This document shows, piece after piece, positions 1 through 8,073 of a stretch of 33,062 nucleotides of DNA. The stretch's first letter is position 1; each line of letters begins with the position of its first letter. The notes under the pieces were generated by a model. It made no database searches, had not been told where the DNA came from, and saw only the letters and a program-made list of their open reading frames with translations. The translations under genes and the position numbers were made by a program. Source of the DNA: Myxococcales bacterium (GTDB lineage: Bacteria > Myxococcota_A > Polyangia > Polyangiales > Houyiibacteriaceae); contig JAACVI010000074.1 of NCBI GenBank assembly GCA_009992505.1, forward strand, positions 1 through 33,062. Reading direction: 5' to 3'.

Positions 1-1
1 G

Positions 2-241
2 CGCGTGGGCACGGCGGCGGCCGAGCTCGGGGATCGCGTCGCCCTGGTCGCGACGGGCGACACACCGGCGGCTTTCCGCGCGCTGCTCTCCCTCTCGGGC
101 ATGCACCTCCACGACAGCGACGGCGTGCAAGCGCGCCTCGCCGCCTTGCGCCAGAGCGAAGAGGCCTTCGCCCTACTCTCCTTCGCCATCTCGGACGCCT
201 ACTTCGAGGCGCGACATCGCGTCGGTGCGGACCGACGTTAG
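2..241 (+). CDS. C-terminal end of an unidentified protein (5' cut off by window)
   Basis: The frame is open from the first base of the window and ends at a TAG; the GTG at base 5 is probably internal, so the true start lies outside. The visible 79 residues are Ala/Leu-rich and look helical, with a conserved-looking segment RVALVATGDTPAAFRALL. I do not recognise a family. It is followed within about 10 bases by a tiny ORF and then by an overlapping gene series ending in nadD and a DUF2520 gene, so it is probably the upstream member of the same operon. No function is claimed. Confidence 0.5.
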   Translation, partial: RVGTAAAELGDRVALVATGDTPAAFRALLSLSGMHLHDSDGVQARLAALRQSEEAFALLSFAISDAYFEARHRVGADRR

Positions 242-249
242 GGTCGCTG

Positions 250-375
250 ATGCGCATCGCTGCGTCGCCAGAGTGGGAGTCGCTGTCGAGCCTCGATGGG
301 CCGACGCTGCAGCGCGCTAGCCGCGCAGCCAGAGACCTCGTCGCTCGCGTCGAAGGCGGGACCTCGACACCATGA
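250..375 (+). CDS. Possible 41-aa ORF coupled to the next gene
   Basis: A short ATG-initiated frame (MRIAASPEWESLSSLDG...) starts 8 bases after the previous stop. Its TGA overlaps the ATG of the next gene in an ATGA arrangement, the same junction seen at the two following gene pairs. It is shorter than the ORF track cutoff. Third-position GC is only moderately high, so it may be a genuine small protein, a translational-coupling leader, or chance. No family is recognised and no domain can be argued at this size. Confidence 0.3.
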   Translation: MRIAASPEWESLSSLDGPTLQRASRAARDLVARVEGGTSTP

Positions 376-980
376 GGTTGGGCGTGCTCGGCAGCGCGAA
401 GGGTGCCGACGCCCAGACGGTGCTGGACGCCGTCGAGCTCTTGGCCGGCGACCTCTCCGTGGATCGCGTGATCTACCTGGGTGAGGACAACGCTCTGGAG
501 GACGCGGCCTGGACGCGCGCCGAGCAGCTCGGCAACCCCGCCTCGCTGGCGACGGCCTTCCTCGATCGCGCGGCGGAGCTCGCCGTGACGGGCGATGCGC
601 GGGCGCTGGAGGGGCTGCTCGAGGTGGACCGGGAGCTTCAGCATTTGGCCGAGGTGCTACGCATCCCCAAGGCCCCGAATCGCGCCATCGAGCTGCTCGA
701 GGATCGCATCGTGCTCTTCATCGCGGACAAGGGCACCTTGACCGAAGAGGACATCGCCAACGCCCACGTGGTCGTCTACGGAGGCGCGAAGGAGATGGCC
801 CACGCGCGCTTCGGCACGCGCTCCTTCTTCACGCCGGGCGGTCTCTCGGGCAACCGCGTCGGCGTGCTCGAGGTGGAGGGCGACGGCCGCATCGTGATCT
901 CGGCCTACGCCATCTCGGGGGAACCCGTGCTGCGCGAGGTCGCCGCGGGACGCACGACGAAGATCACGGTCTCGGGATGA
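372..980 (+). CDS. Calcineurin-like phosphoesterase-fold protein, metal site apparently lost
   Basis: The 202-aa protein resembles the YfcE/MJ0936-type phosphodiesterases in layout: an N-terminal beta-strand MRLGVLGSAKG where the family has MRIGVxSDxHG, a segment VDRVIYLGEDN where the family has a GD metal ligand, and a C-terminal VVVYGGAKEMAHARFG then FFTPGGLSGNRVGVLEV where the family has xxxGHTHxPxxxxxG then xxNPGSxxxPR. At each position the Asp/His ligands are replaced, suggesting a non-catalytic relative. This assignment is pattern-based inference; the length fits the family. It starts within the stop of the preceding small ORF and its own stop overlaps the nadD start (ATGA), so expression is probably coupled to nadD. 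It could instead be an unrelated alpha/beta protein. Confidence 0.6.
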   Translation: MRLGVLGSAKGADAQTVLDAVELLAGDLSVDRVIYLGEDNALEDAAWTRAEQLGNPASLATAFLDRAAELAVTGDARALEGLLEVDRELQHLAEVLRIPKAPNRAIELLEDRIVLFIADKGTLTEEDIANAHVVVYGGAKEMAHARFGTRSFFTPGGLSGNRVGVLEVEGDGRIVISAYAISGEPVLREVAAGRTTKITVSG

Positions 981-1543
981 CCCGCAGCACGCTCGGCGTC
1001 TTCGGGGGCAGCTTCGATCCACCCCACGTCGGCCACCTGCTGGCCGCGAGCTTCGCCCTCGCCACCGAGCCCCTCGACGCCTTGGCCATCTTTCCGAGCG
1101 CGCATCACCCGCTGGGCAAGGAGCCCAAGGCCAGCTTCGAGATGCGCGTTGCGATGTGCCGCGCGACCTTCGCGGATCTGGATCGCGCGCGCGTGGACAC
1201 GCTCGAGGACGAGCTCGGCGGCGAAGGCTACACGCTGACGCTCCTGCACGAGCTCCGGCGCCGCGAACCCGAGCGACTGCTGCGCCTGATCGTGGGTCAG
1301 GACATCATGCATCAGGTCGCGCGCTGGCATGCCTGGGACGAGGTCGCGCGCCTGGCTCCGCCCCTCGTGATCGGACGGCGCGGCAGCGACACCGTCGGGC
1401 CGAGCATGGTGCAGATGCCCGAGGTGAGTTCGAGCGACATCCGCCGACGCCTGGCCGCAGGCGAGTCAGTCGAGGGCTTGCTCCACCGGGACGTGATCGC
1501 GCTCCTGGCCAAGGACAACCCCTACACGAGTGAGCGCCCATGA
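977..1543 (+). CDS. nadD: Nicotinate-nucleotide adenylyltransferase
   Basis: Transfers AMP from ATP to nicotinic acid mononucleotide to give deamido-NAD, the penultimate step of NAD synthesis in the cytoplasm. The 188-aa protein has the nucleotidyltransferase signature GVFGGSFDPPHVGH at residues 7-20 (ATP-binding HxGH) and the C-terminal SSSDIRRRL motif (about 151-159), the equivalent of the family's ISSTxIR. Length is slightly below the usual 190-215. The ATG lies in a 4-bp ATGA overlap with the preceding phosphoesterase-like gene, and the stop overlaps the next gene in the same way. The usual partner rsfS is not immediately downstream here; a DUF2520 protein is. Confidence 0.95.
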   Translation: MTRSTLGVFGGSFDPPHVGHLLAASFALATEPLDALAIFPSAHHPLGKEPKASFEMRVAMCRATFADLDRARVDTLEDELGGEGYTLTLLHELRRREPERLLRLIVGQDIMHQVARWHAWDEVARLAPPLVIGRRGSDTVGPSMVQMPEVSSSDIRRRLAAGESVEGLLHRDVIALLAKDNPYTSERP

Positions 1544-2379
1544 GCGCCGCGCCCGGCGGCGAAGGCTGGGTGCTCGTGCTCGGTCGCGGCAAGGTCGGGC
1601 ATGGTCTCAGTCACGCGCTGAAGGCGGCGGGCGTGCCCACTCGGCTGCGCAGCGCCCGACACGTTCGCGCAGTCGATCTCGCAGGCGCCTGGGTGGCCGT
1701 GCTCGCGGTACCGGACGCGGCCATCCTCGAGACCAGCGCGCGCGTCGCGCCACAGCTCCGTCTCCATGTGCCGCTGCTCCATTGCGCGGGCGGACAAGCT
1801 GCGACCCTGGCTCAGGCGGTGTCCTCGGGTCACCCCGTGGGCGCGATGCATCCGCTCGTCTCCTTCGCGGACGCCAAGCACCCACCGACCCTGGTCGGCA
1901 CCTCGTTCGTGATCGCGGGAGACGCTCCGGCAAGCGCTGCAGCCAAGCGCTTGGCCCACGCGGTCGGCGCCCTGAGCGTCGTGCGTGCGCTGCACGGACC
2001 GGCCTATCACGCCGCCGCTGCTCTGGTCGCCAACGGCGCGACCGCCCTGGCCGCGCTCGGCATCGAGCTGCTCGAGGCGCTCGACGTGCCGCCCCGAGAC
2101 GCCGCGCGCGCCATGGGTGCGCTCCTGCGCAGCGTGGGAGAGAACGTCGAACGCCTGGGCTTGCCCAGGGCTCTGACCGGACCCGTGGCGCGTGGCGACG
2201 TGAAGAGCGTCAGCGCCCACCGCCGGGCCCTCGCCGCGCACTCACGAGTGCTGGCGGCCTACGACGCTGTCGCTCCGTCGATCCTCGACGTGGCAGTGGC
2301 TGCAGGCCTGGCGCCCGAGCGCGCGCGCGCCCTGAGGCGTGTCATCCGTGCGCGAGGAGCCGGACGAGACCAAAGCTGA
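1540..2379 (+). CDS. Rossmann-like / DUF2520 domain protein
   Basis: A 279-aa protein with an N-terminal dinucleotide-binding fold (WVLVLGRGKVGHGLSHAL, residues 10-27, a GxGxxG-like loop) followed by a helical C-terminal region typical of DUF2520 proteins. These resemble the ProC/ketopantoate-reductase superfamily. Characteristic elements are LLHCAGGQ and the GAMHPLVSF motif near residue 105. The family is often annotated as predicted oxidoreductase; substrate unknown. It begins in an ATGA overlap with nadD and is the last gene of the operon. Its 3' end overlaps the convergent kinase gene by 38 bases, so the two transcripts are antisense at their ends. Confidence 0.85.
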   Translation: MSAAPGGEGWVLVLGRGKVGHGLSHALKAAGVPTRLRSARHVRAVDLAGAWVAVLAVPDAAILETSARVAPQLRLHVPLLHCAGGQAATLAQAVSSGHPVGAMHPLVSFADAKHPPTLVGTSFVIAGDAPASAAAKRLAHAVGALSVVRALHGPAYHAAAALVANGATALAALGIELLEALDVPPRDAARAMGALLRSVGENVERLGLPRALTGPVARGDVKSVSAHRRALAAHSRVLAAYDAVAPSILDVAVAAGLAPERARALRRVIRARGAGRDQS

Positions 2380-3793
2380 GGGCGCCGACCACCAGCGCGG
2401 CCAGAGCCAAGCGCACGTAGAAGCCCATGGACGATGCGCGGGACGGCGGCGGCGGAGCCTTGCTCGTGACCCTGGCGCGACGCGCCACCCGGGCGGCTTC
2501 GAGCCGATGCTCCCCGCTCTCGAGGGCCATCATCTGCGCACCCGAGAGGGAACCCGTCACCTCGTCGAAGCGCTCGTCCTGCGCCAACGCCTCCGCCACG
2601 GAGAAGGAATCGCTAGGCGTCGCCGTGGACGGCCGGGAGCGGGTCTTGGAGGACGACGGCGGCGGGGGCTCGACTGCCCTGGATGGCGTGTTGCGCTCGG
2701 CCTTGGCAGCGACCGCGGGCGGCGTGGGCAGGGGCGCTTCCTGCGCGGCGGGCAGGGCGGCGGGGATGTCGCTCTGGCCGCTGCCCGTGAGCTTCTGGGC
2801 CGCCTCTTCGCGCTGGCGGCGAATGGTCAGGATGGACTCGCTGAAATGCCCTTCGAGGAAGCGCCCAAAGCGCAGCGGCGAGGCCATCAGCTCGACCTCG
2901 GAGGCCCACGCCTCGAGCTCGTCGAGCGCCTCCTGCGCGGTGGCGTAGCGATAGCGTCGGTTCGGCTCCGTCATGCGGATCAACACGCGCGTGAGGCGGT
3001 CCGCCAGGGGCAAGCCGCGGTCGGGCAGCGGCGGGACCTGACCGGCCTTGGCCTGCGCCAGCATCTCCTCTTCCGTGCCTCGGTAGAGCCGCCTGCCCGC
3101 GCACAGCTCCCAGAGCAGGATGCCGGCCGCGAACACGTCCGCGCGTGCGTCGATCTCCTCGCCGCGGGCGTGCTCGGGCGACATATAGGCCGCCTTGCCC
3201 ACGACCTGGCCGCCCTGCGCAGGCTCCCCCTCGGCGCGTGGCAGGCGCAGCGCTCGGGCGATGCCGAAGTCGCAGATCTTCACCTCGCCCTCGAAGGAGA
3301 CGAGCACGTTCGAAGGCGACACGTCGCGATGCACCAGACCGAGCCGCTCGCCCTCGGCGTTGCGTGCGCGGTGGGCGTAGTCGAGTCCACGCAGCAGCTC
3401 GCGCACGATCAGGATGGCGAACTCGGCGGGCAGCGGGATGCGCGCGCGGCTGAGGTTCTTCAAGAGCTGGTTGAGGTCGAAACCCTCGACGTACTCCATG
3501 GCGATGAAGAGCCGCTCGTCCTCGCGCCCGAGGTCGATGACCTGCACCACGTTGGCGTGGTTGAGCTGGGCTGCGAGCTTGGCCTCGGAGACGAGCATCT
3601 CGCCGAAACGCGCGTCGGCGGAGAGGTGGGGCAGCACTTGCTTCAGCACCACCAGCCGAGCGCCACCGAGCCCCGTCCTGGCGCGAGCCAGGAAGATGTC
3701 CGCCATGCCACCGCGACCGATGTGGTCGAAGAGCACGTAGCGGCCGAAGGCGCGCGGCAGAGACGGCGCTTCGGTGCTGAGTTCGGCGGACAT
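2342..3793 (-). CDS. Membrane-anchored Ser/Thr protein kinase (Hanks type)
   Basis: A 483-aa kinase: glycine loop GRGGMADIF (about 26-34), catalytic Lys in VVLKQ (51), HRDVSPSNVL (155-164), DFGIARA (175-181) and an APE-like YMSPEHA segment. The HRD arginine suggests control by activation-loop phosphorylation. A Pro/Ser-rich linker follows the domain and ends in one C-terminal membrane helix (GFYVRLALAALVVGALSFGL), so the kinase faces the cytoplasm with almost no extracytoplasmic part. The ORF could extend to a GTG at 3844 that overlaps the clp stop, but the 17 extra codons have only about half G/C at third positions, unlike the rest. I therefore chose the ATG at 3793 (MSAELSTEAP). It lies directly downstream of the ClpA-type gene and is likely co-transcribed. 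Confidence 0.92.
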   Translation of the reverse strand: MSAELSTEAPSLPRAFGRYVLFDHIGRGGMADIFLARARTGLGGARLVVLKQVLPHLSADARFGEMLVSEAKLAAQLNHANVVQVIDLGREDERLFIAMEYVEGFDLNQLLKNLSRARIPLPAEFAILIVRELLRGLDYAHRARNAEGERLGLVHRDVSPSNVLVSFEGEVKICDFGIARALRLPRAEGEPAQGGQVVGKAAYMSPEHARGEEIDARADVFAAGILLWELCAGRRLYRGTEEEMLAQAKAGQVPPLPDRGLPLADRLTRVLIRMTEPNRRYRYATAQEALDELEAWASEVELMASPLRFGRFLEGHFSESILTIRRQREEAAQKLTGSGQSDIPAALPAAQEAPLPTPPAVAAKAERNTPSRAVEPPPPSSSKTRSRPSTATPSDSFSVAEALAQDERFDEVTGSLSGAQMMALESGEHRLEAARVARRARVTSKAPPPPSRASSMGFYVRLALAALVVGALSFGLVRLLAHG

Positions 3794-3840
3794 CGCAGGG
3801 TTGTAGGCAGCCACCCCAGAAGGTGCAAGACGCAGCGGTG

Positions 3841-6270
3841 TCACTCGGCGGCGTCGGCCTGGAAGGGCTCGAGGCGGATCTCGGCGCCGCGCCCCCGGAC
3901 CACCAGGGGCTCGCCTCGACGGTGTTCGCCCGCGAGCAGGCCGCGAGCCAGGGCCGCCTCGACCAGGCGACCGACGACGCGGCGCATGGGGCGCGCGCCG
4001 AGCTCGGGATCGAAACCGCCCGCCTCGATCAAGGCGTCGATGGCGCTCTCTTCGACCACGAGGGGGATGTCGTGCTCGCGCTCGAGGGTGAGGCCCACGC
4101 CGTGCAACATGCGGCGCGCGATCTCGGCCACGTCGTCGCGTGTCAGTGGCCCGAAGACGAGCGGCTCGTCGATGCGGTTGTAGAGCTCCGGCGGCAACGC
4201 GCGCCGGGCGGCGGCGATCACGTCGTCGCTCGAAGGAGCGCTCGAGCTCGCACCACCGAAACCGATGGGGGCCGCGCGCCGGGGTACGCCGAGGTTCGAG
4301 GTCATGACGATGACGGTGTTGCGGAAGTCGACCGTGCGACCTCGTCCATCCGTCATGCGGCCTTCGTCGAGCAGCGGCAGCAGCGCGAGCAGCACCTCGG
4401 GGTGGGCCTTCTCCATCTCGTCGAGCAGCAGGAGCTGATAGGGGCGGCGACGCACGGCCTCGGTGAGCAGGCCGCCGCGATCGTGGCCCACGTAGCCGGG
4501 CGGGGCGCCGAGCAGACGCGAGACGGCGTGGGATTCGCTCAGCTCGCTCATGTCCACGCGGGTCATGCCGCTGCCGGGGAAGAAGGTGTCGGCGATGGCC
4601 TTGGCCGTCTCCGTCTTGCCCACGCCGGTGGGCCCGAGGAAGAGGAAGGTCGCCAAGGGTCGCGCGCCGTGGAAACCCGCCGCGCCCTTGCGCAGCGCGT
4701 CCGAGACGCGTCCGAGGATGGCGTCGTGACCGACGATGCGAGTCGCGAGCGTCTCTTCGAGCTCGATCAGGCGATCCGAGTCGTCACGCAAGAGACGCTC
4801 GACGGGCACGCGGCTGCGCTCGGCGACCACGCTCGCCACCGCCGCCGCGTCGACCACATCGCCTCCGCGACGACGCACGCGCGCGGCCGCGAGATCCAGG
4901 GTCGCGACGGCCTTGTCGGGCAGGTGACGCTCGGGCATGTAGCGCGCGGAGAGCTCCACCGCGGCGCGCAGTGCGGCAGGGTGAAACGCCGTGCAGTGGT
5001 AGCGCTCGTAGCGGGGCGCGAGCCCCTTCAGGATCGCCAACGCGACCTCCTGGGAGGGCTCCTCGACGTGCACGGGCGAGAAGCGCCGCGCCAGCGCCGG
5101 ATCGCGCGCGATGTACTTGTCGTACTCGTCCTGCGTGGTCGCGCCCAGGACGGGCAGCTCGCCGCGCGCCAGGCTGGCCTTGAGTTCGTGCGCGAGATCA
5201 TCCGGGCCCTCGCCGCCACCGACGACCGCGTGCAGCTCATCGATGAAGAGCAGGATCTTGCCGTCGGCCAAGGCCACCTCGGCGCGCAGCTTCTTCATGC
5301 GCTCCGACAGAGCGCCGCGCACGCCCGTGCCCGAGACCAGGGCGCCCGCCGTGAGCTCCACCAGGTGGGCGCCGTTCAGACCCGCCACGCCGACGCCACC
5401 ATCGGCCAGGCGCTGAGCCACGGCCTCGGCCACGGCGGTCTTGCCCACGCCGGGCGCACCCACGAGCACCGGGTTGTTGGCGCGCCGACGCGAGAACACG
5501 TCGAGCACGGCGTCGACCTCGGCGTCGCGCCCGATCACGGGATCGAGCTCGCCCCGCAGCGCGCGCGCGGTGAGGTCCTCGCCTCGTGCGGCCAGGAAGG
5601 GGAAGCGCTCGGGATCGAGCCAGAAGCCCTGTTCGGGTGCGACCGCGGAGACCTGGGGCGCGGGCGTCGGCGCGCGCGTCGCGGGGGCGGCCGATTCCTG
5701 CACGGGGCCCGGAGGCTCCACCGACGGGACCGGGCTGGGCGGGGGAACGCTCTTGCGCGCCACCGTGGGCAGACGCCGCGCCGCCGGGCGATGGGCAGGA
5801 GGCCTCGCGGCCTGGGGCTTCTGCGTCATGCGGAAGCTGGCCGCCGCGATGGGCCTGCGCTTCGGCGCGGTCGCGCCCTCGCCCACCAGGGCCAGAGCGG
5901 CGTCTTGCACGCGCTCGGGGGAGATGCCGGCGTCCGAGAGGGCACGATGCGCGGCCGAGCGCGCGTCGCGCAGGATCGCGACCAGCAGATGCACGCCGGC
6001 CTCGTCTCCCGGGCGACGCGTGCGCGCGTCTCGTCCAGCGGACTCGGCAGCTCGCGTCAGAGCGCCCGCAGACTCGTGGGGAACGCGCGCCAGGGCAGCG
6101 AGCAGGCGCACCTCGTTCAGGCCGGATCGACCCAGCAGCTCCGAGCAAGTGCCCGGGGCCCGCAGCATCGCCAGCAGCAGATGGGCGGTCGTGGGCTCCT
6201 GACTGCGCCTGCGCGCCTCGCGCGAAGCCCGCGCCAACAACCCTTTCACGCCTCCACCAACCGCGGCCAT
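3841..6270 (-). CDS. clpA: ClpA-type AAA+ protease ATPase subunit
   Basis: ATP-driven unfoldase expected to feed substrates to ClpP. The 809-aa protein has two Clp-N repeats (about 10-130), a long Pro/Ala-rich linker, AAA module 1 (Walker A GAPGVGKTA near 270; Walker B LLFIDELHAVVGGG) and AAA module 2 (GPTGVGKTE near 546; LLLLDEMEKAH). No coiled-coil M domain lies between them, which separates it from ClpB and ClpC and favours ClpA. An IGFGG segment occupies the position of the ClpP-docking loop. The ATG at 6270 is preceded by a strong GGAGGAG ribosome binding site (6274-6280); the ORF track start 31 codons upstream lies in non-coding-like DNA. The long linker is unusual. The kinase gene follows closely. 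Confidence 0.9.
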   Translation of the reverse strand: MAAVGGGVKGLLARASREARRRSQEPTTAHLLLAMLRAPGTCSELLGRSGLNEVRLLAALARVPHESAGALTRAAESAGRDARTRRPGDEAGVHLLVAILRDARSAAHRALSDAGISPERVQDAALALVGEGATAPKRRPIAAASFRMTQKPQAARPPAHRPAARRLPTVARKSVPPPSPVPSVEPPGPVQESAAPATRAPTPAPQVSAVAPEQGFWLDPERFPFLAARGEDLTARALRGELDPVIGRDAEVDAVLDVFSRRRANNPVLVGAPGVGKTAVAEAVAQRLADGGVGVAGLNGAHLVELTAGALVSGTGVRGALSERMKKLRAEVALADGKILLFIDELHAVVGGGEGPDDLAHELKASLARGELPVLGATTQDEYDKYIARDPALARRFSPVHVEEPSQEVALAILKGLAPRYERYHCTAFHPAALRAAVELSARYMPERHLPDKAVATLDLAAARVRRRGGDVVDAAAVASVVAERSRVPVERLLRDDSDRLIELEETLATRIVGHDAILGRVSDALRKGAAGFHGARPLATFLFLGPTGVGKTETAKAIADTFFPGSGMTRVDMSELSESHAVSRLLGAPPGYVGHDRGGLLTEAVRRRPYQLLLLDEMEKAHPEVLLALLPLLDEGRMTDGRGRTVDFRNTVIVMTSNLGVPRRAAPIGFGGASSSAPSSDDVIAAARRALPPELYNRIDEPLVFGPLTRDDVAEIARRMLHGVGLTLEREHDIPLVVEESAIDALIEAGGFDPELGARPMRRVVGRLVEAALARGLLAGEHRRGEPLVVRGRGAEIRLEPFQADAAE

Positions 6271-6305
6271 CAGCTCCTCCAATTTGCTAGGGGGCTGTCC
6301 CCCCA

Positions 6306-6334
6306 CCTGTATCGGCTGCGCGGTCGCACACCAA
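6306..6334 (-). promoter_or_regulatory. Possible clpA promoter and leader hairpin
   Basis: On the minus strand TTGGTG (6334-6329) and TACAGG (6311-6306) are separated by 17 bases, a plausible sigma-70-like pair, although the -10 matches poorly. Downstream the leader holds a GC-only hairpin, GGGGG-ACAG-CCCCC (6290-6303), just before the GGAGGAG ribosome binding site. The whole interval 6271-6490 between the divergent genes is more AT-rich than its surroundings. Confidence 0.3.
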
Positions 6335-6462
6335 GTTTTCCGCGTGATCTTTTGTGGGTCCACGGGGATTGAATTTTACCCGTCCGTGCCGATTGAATGG
6401 GAGCGAGTCCGTCACGTCCCAAGGGAGGGTCGCGGTTCCCCCTGCACGGGGCGGCCGAATTC

Positions 6463-6471
6463 TGCTAGAAA
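6463..6471 (+). promoter_or_regulatory. Possible extended -10 promoter for the 6491 gene
   Basis: TGCTAGAAA fits an extended -10 (TGn plus TAGAAA, 4 of 6 matches) about 20 bases before the ATG at 6491. An AAGG ribosome binding site follows at about 6481. Upstream, the octamer GATTGAAT occurs twice, 24 bases apart (6367 and 6391), which could be an operator. Confidence 0.35.
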
Positions 6472-6490
6472 CGGCTCCCGAAGGTTGTCC

Positions 6491-7048
6491 ATGCACCGAA
6501 CTCCACAAAAGCTCCTGCCCCTGCTCTTCGTCGCGGCCTTTGCCCTCGTGGCCAGCGCCTTCTTGCTGAAGCCCGACGAATCCGAGGCGCAACGGGGGGG
6601 GCTGCGCGCGCGCATCTACCTGACGCAGGCTCGCATTCCGGCCGGTCTGACCGAGCAAGGGCTGATCCGCTTCGCCCGTGGCCACAGCGCCCGCTCGCTG
6701 CGCGAGGTGACGGGTCGTCCGATCCCGGAGCGGGAGTGGAAGGCCGAGATGGTCACCTCCTTCAACCGGCCGGTGGGCGATCTCGAGTTCCAGGTTTTGT
6801 TCTACGACCTCGAGGACGGCCCCCGGCGCTTCCTCGGGCCGCCCCTCGCGACCTTCGTGAACAACCGCGACGAGCGCACCTTCGTGCAGCACATTCGCCT
6901 GCGCCGCCCGCAGTTCAAGCCCAACCGGCACATGGAGATGGTCGTCACCGTCCATCGCCAAGAGATCGGCAGCACGCGCTTCGAGATCGTCGGTGAGCGC
7001 ATCCACAACACGGGTGAGGTCAACTTCACGAACGACGGCACGGACTGA
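6491..7048 (+). CDS. Hypothetical exported or membrane-anchored protein
   Basis: A 185-aa protein beginning MHRTPQKLLPLLFVAAF, with a clear N-terminal hydrophobic stretch (residues 8-25) that acts as a signal peptide or anchor. The rest is soluble, rich in Arg and beta-strand-like segments, and ends near VNFTNDGTD. The ORF track extends it upstream, but the ATG at 6491 is preferred because it starts the signal sequence and follows an AAGG ribosome binding site. It sits 18 bases before holA. In enterobacteria holA is preceded by lptE, also an exported protein, but I see no LptE-like lipobox or motif here, so no function is given. Confidence 0.75.
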   Translation: MHRTPQKLLPLLFVAAFALVASAFLLKPDESEAQRGGLRARIYLTQARIPAGLTEQGLIRFARGHSARSLREVTGRPIPEREWKAEMVTSFNRPVGDLEFQVLFYDLEDGPRRFLGPPLATFVNNRDERTFVQHIRLRRPQFKPNRHMEMVVTVHRQEIGSTRFEIVGERIHNTGEVNFTNDGTD

Positions 7049-7066
7049 GCCGAGCGGCGCCCGCAG

Positions 7067-8059
7067 ATGGAGATCGACGCATTGCTCGAGGGCGCGCGGG
7101 CTGGAACCTTCCCGCCCTGCGTCGTCTTGGTGGGAGACGAGAGCTTCCTCGCGAGCCGCGCCGTGGACGCTCTGCGCAAGGCCGTCGTCGGGGACGGGCC
7201 GCGGGGTTTCAACGAGGATCTGTTCGAAGGACGCGGCGCCAAGGCGGCGACCGTGGTGTCGGCGGCGCAGACGCTGCCGATGATGGCCAGCGCCCGGCTG
7301 GTGCTGCTGCGGCGCGTCGACCAGATGAGCCCGACGGATCAGGCGAGCATGGGCGAGTACTTGGCCTCCCCCTCCGAGTCGACCTGCCTCTTGATGACGG
7401 CGGAGAAGCTCGACGGCCGAGGCAAGCTGGCCAAGGCCGCCAAGAAGTCGAAGGCCTGGGTCGACGTGCGTCCCTTGAAGCATGGCGCCCTGCGCAGCTT
7501 CGCCCAGAACGAGGCGCGCGCTCGAGGCCACGCGCTCTTGGGCAACGGCGTGGAGGCGCTGCTGGACGCCCTAGGCGAAGATCTGGCCGCAATCGACGAC
7601 GCCCTCGAGCGCCTCTCGCTCTTCGTGGGTCCCGGCGTGGCCATCGACGCCGAGGCCGTGCATGCCTGTGTCACCCGCGTCCGCGCCGACTCGATCTGGC
7701 TGCTGGTGGACGCCGTGGGGCTGAAGGAGCGCGACAAGGCGCTCGAGGCGGCGAGCTCGCTCCTGGCCGACCGACAACCGCCGCTGCGCATCCTGGCCAT
7801 GTTGGCGCGGCAGCTGCGCATGGTCGCGCGCATGCGTCAGGCGCTGGCCGAGGGTCTCCGTGGCGCCGAAGCCGCCAAGCAGGCGGGCGCGCCGCCCTTC
7901 AAGGCCGGCGAGCTGGGCCGCGCCGCCCAACGCTTCCGCCTGGCGGATCTGGGCCGCGCCTTCGAGACGCTGGCGGAGGTCGACATGGCCCTTAAGGGCA
8001 GCCGCCGCCCGCCCGAGACGATCCTGCAAGAAGGCATCCTGCGCCTCACGCATCGCTAA
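7067..8059 (+). CDS. holA: DNA polymerase III subunit delta
   Basis: Delta opens the beta sliding clamp as part of the cytoplasmic clamp-loader complex. The 330-aa length is typical. Recognisable elements are the N-terminal VVLVGDESFLASRAVDALRK (family pattern LxGxExxLxxE), the region after ASARLVLLRRVD, and the C-terminal helical collar domain with PPLRILAMLARQLRMVARMR, which matches the conserved LARQFRLL block. The ATG follows the upstream exported-protein gene by 18 bases, so both are probably one transcript. The gene is convergent with the rpsT region; an AGGGC-GAGC-GCCCT hairpin just after the stop (8062-8075) may end transcription in both directions. Confidence 0.93.
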   Translation: MEIDALLEGARAGTFPPCVVLVGDESFLASRAVDALRKAVVGDGPRGFNEDLFEGRGAKAATVVSAAQTLPMMASARLVLLRRVDQMSPTDQASMGEYLASPSESTCLLMTAEKLDGRGKLAKAAKKSKAWVDVRPLKHGALRSFAQNEARARGHALLGNGVEALLDALGEDLAAIDDALERLSLFVGPGVAIDAEAVHACVTRVRADSIWLLVDAVGLKERDKALEAASSLLADRQPPLRILAMLARQLRMVARMRQALAEGLRGAEAAKQAGAPPFKAGELGRAAQRFRLADLGRAFETLAEVDMALKGSRRPPETILQEGILRLTHR

Positions 8060-8073
8060 CGAGGGCGAGCGCC

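Noticed and set aside
3794-3844. GTG at 3844 as kinase start, overlapping the clpA stop in GTGA
   Set aside because: The 17 extra codons show about half G/C at third positions, unlike the gene, and MSAELSTEAP at 3793 is a natural start; not fully excluded.
3823-6372. 849-aa plus-strand ORF opposite clpA
   Set aside because: Antisense shadow of a strongly recognisable AAA+ gene; long open antisense frames are expected at this GC content.
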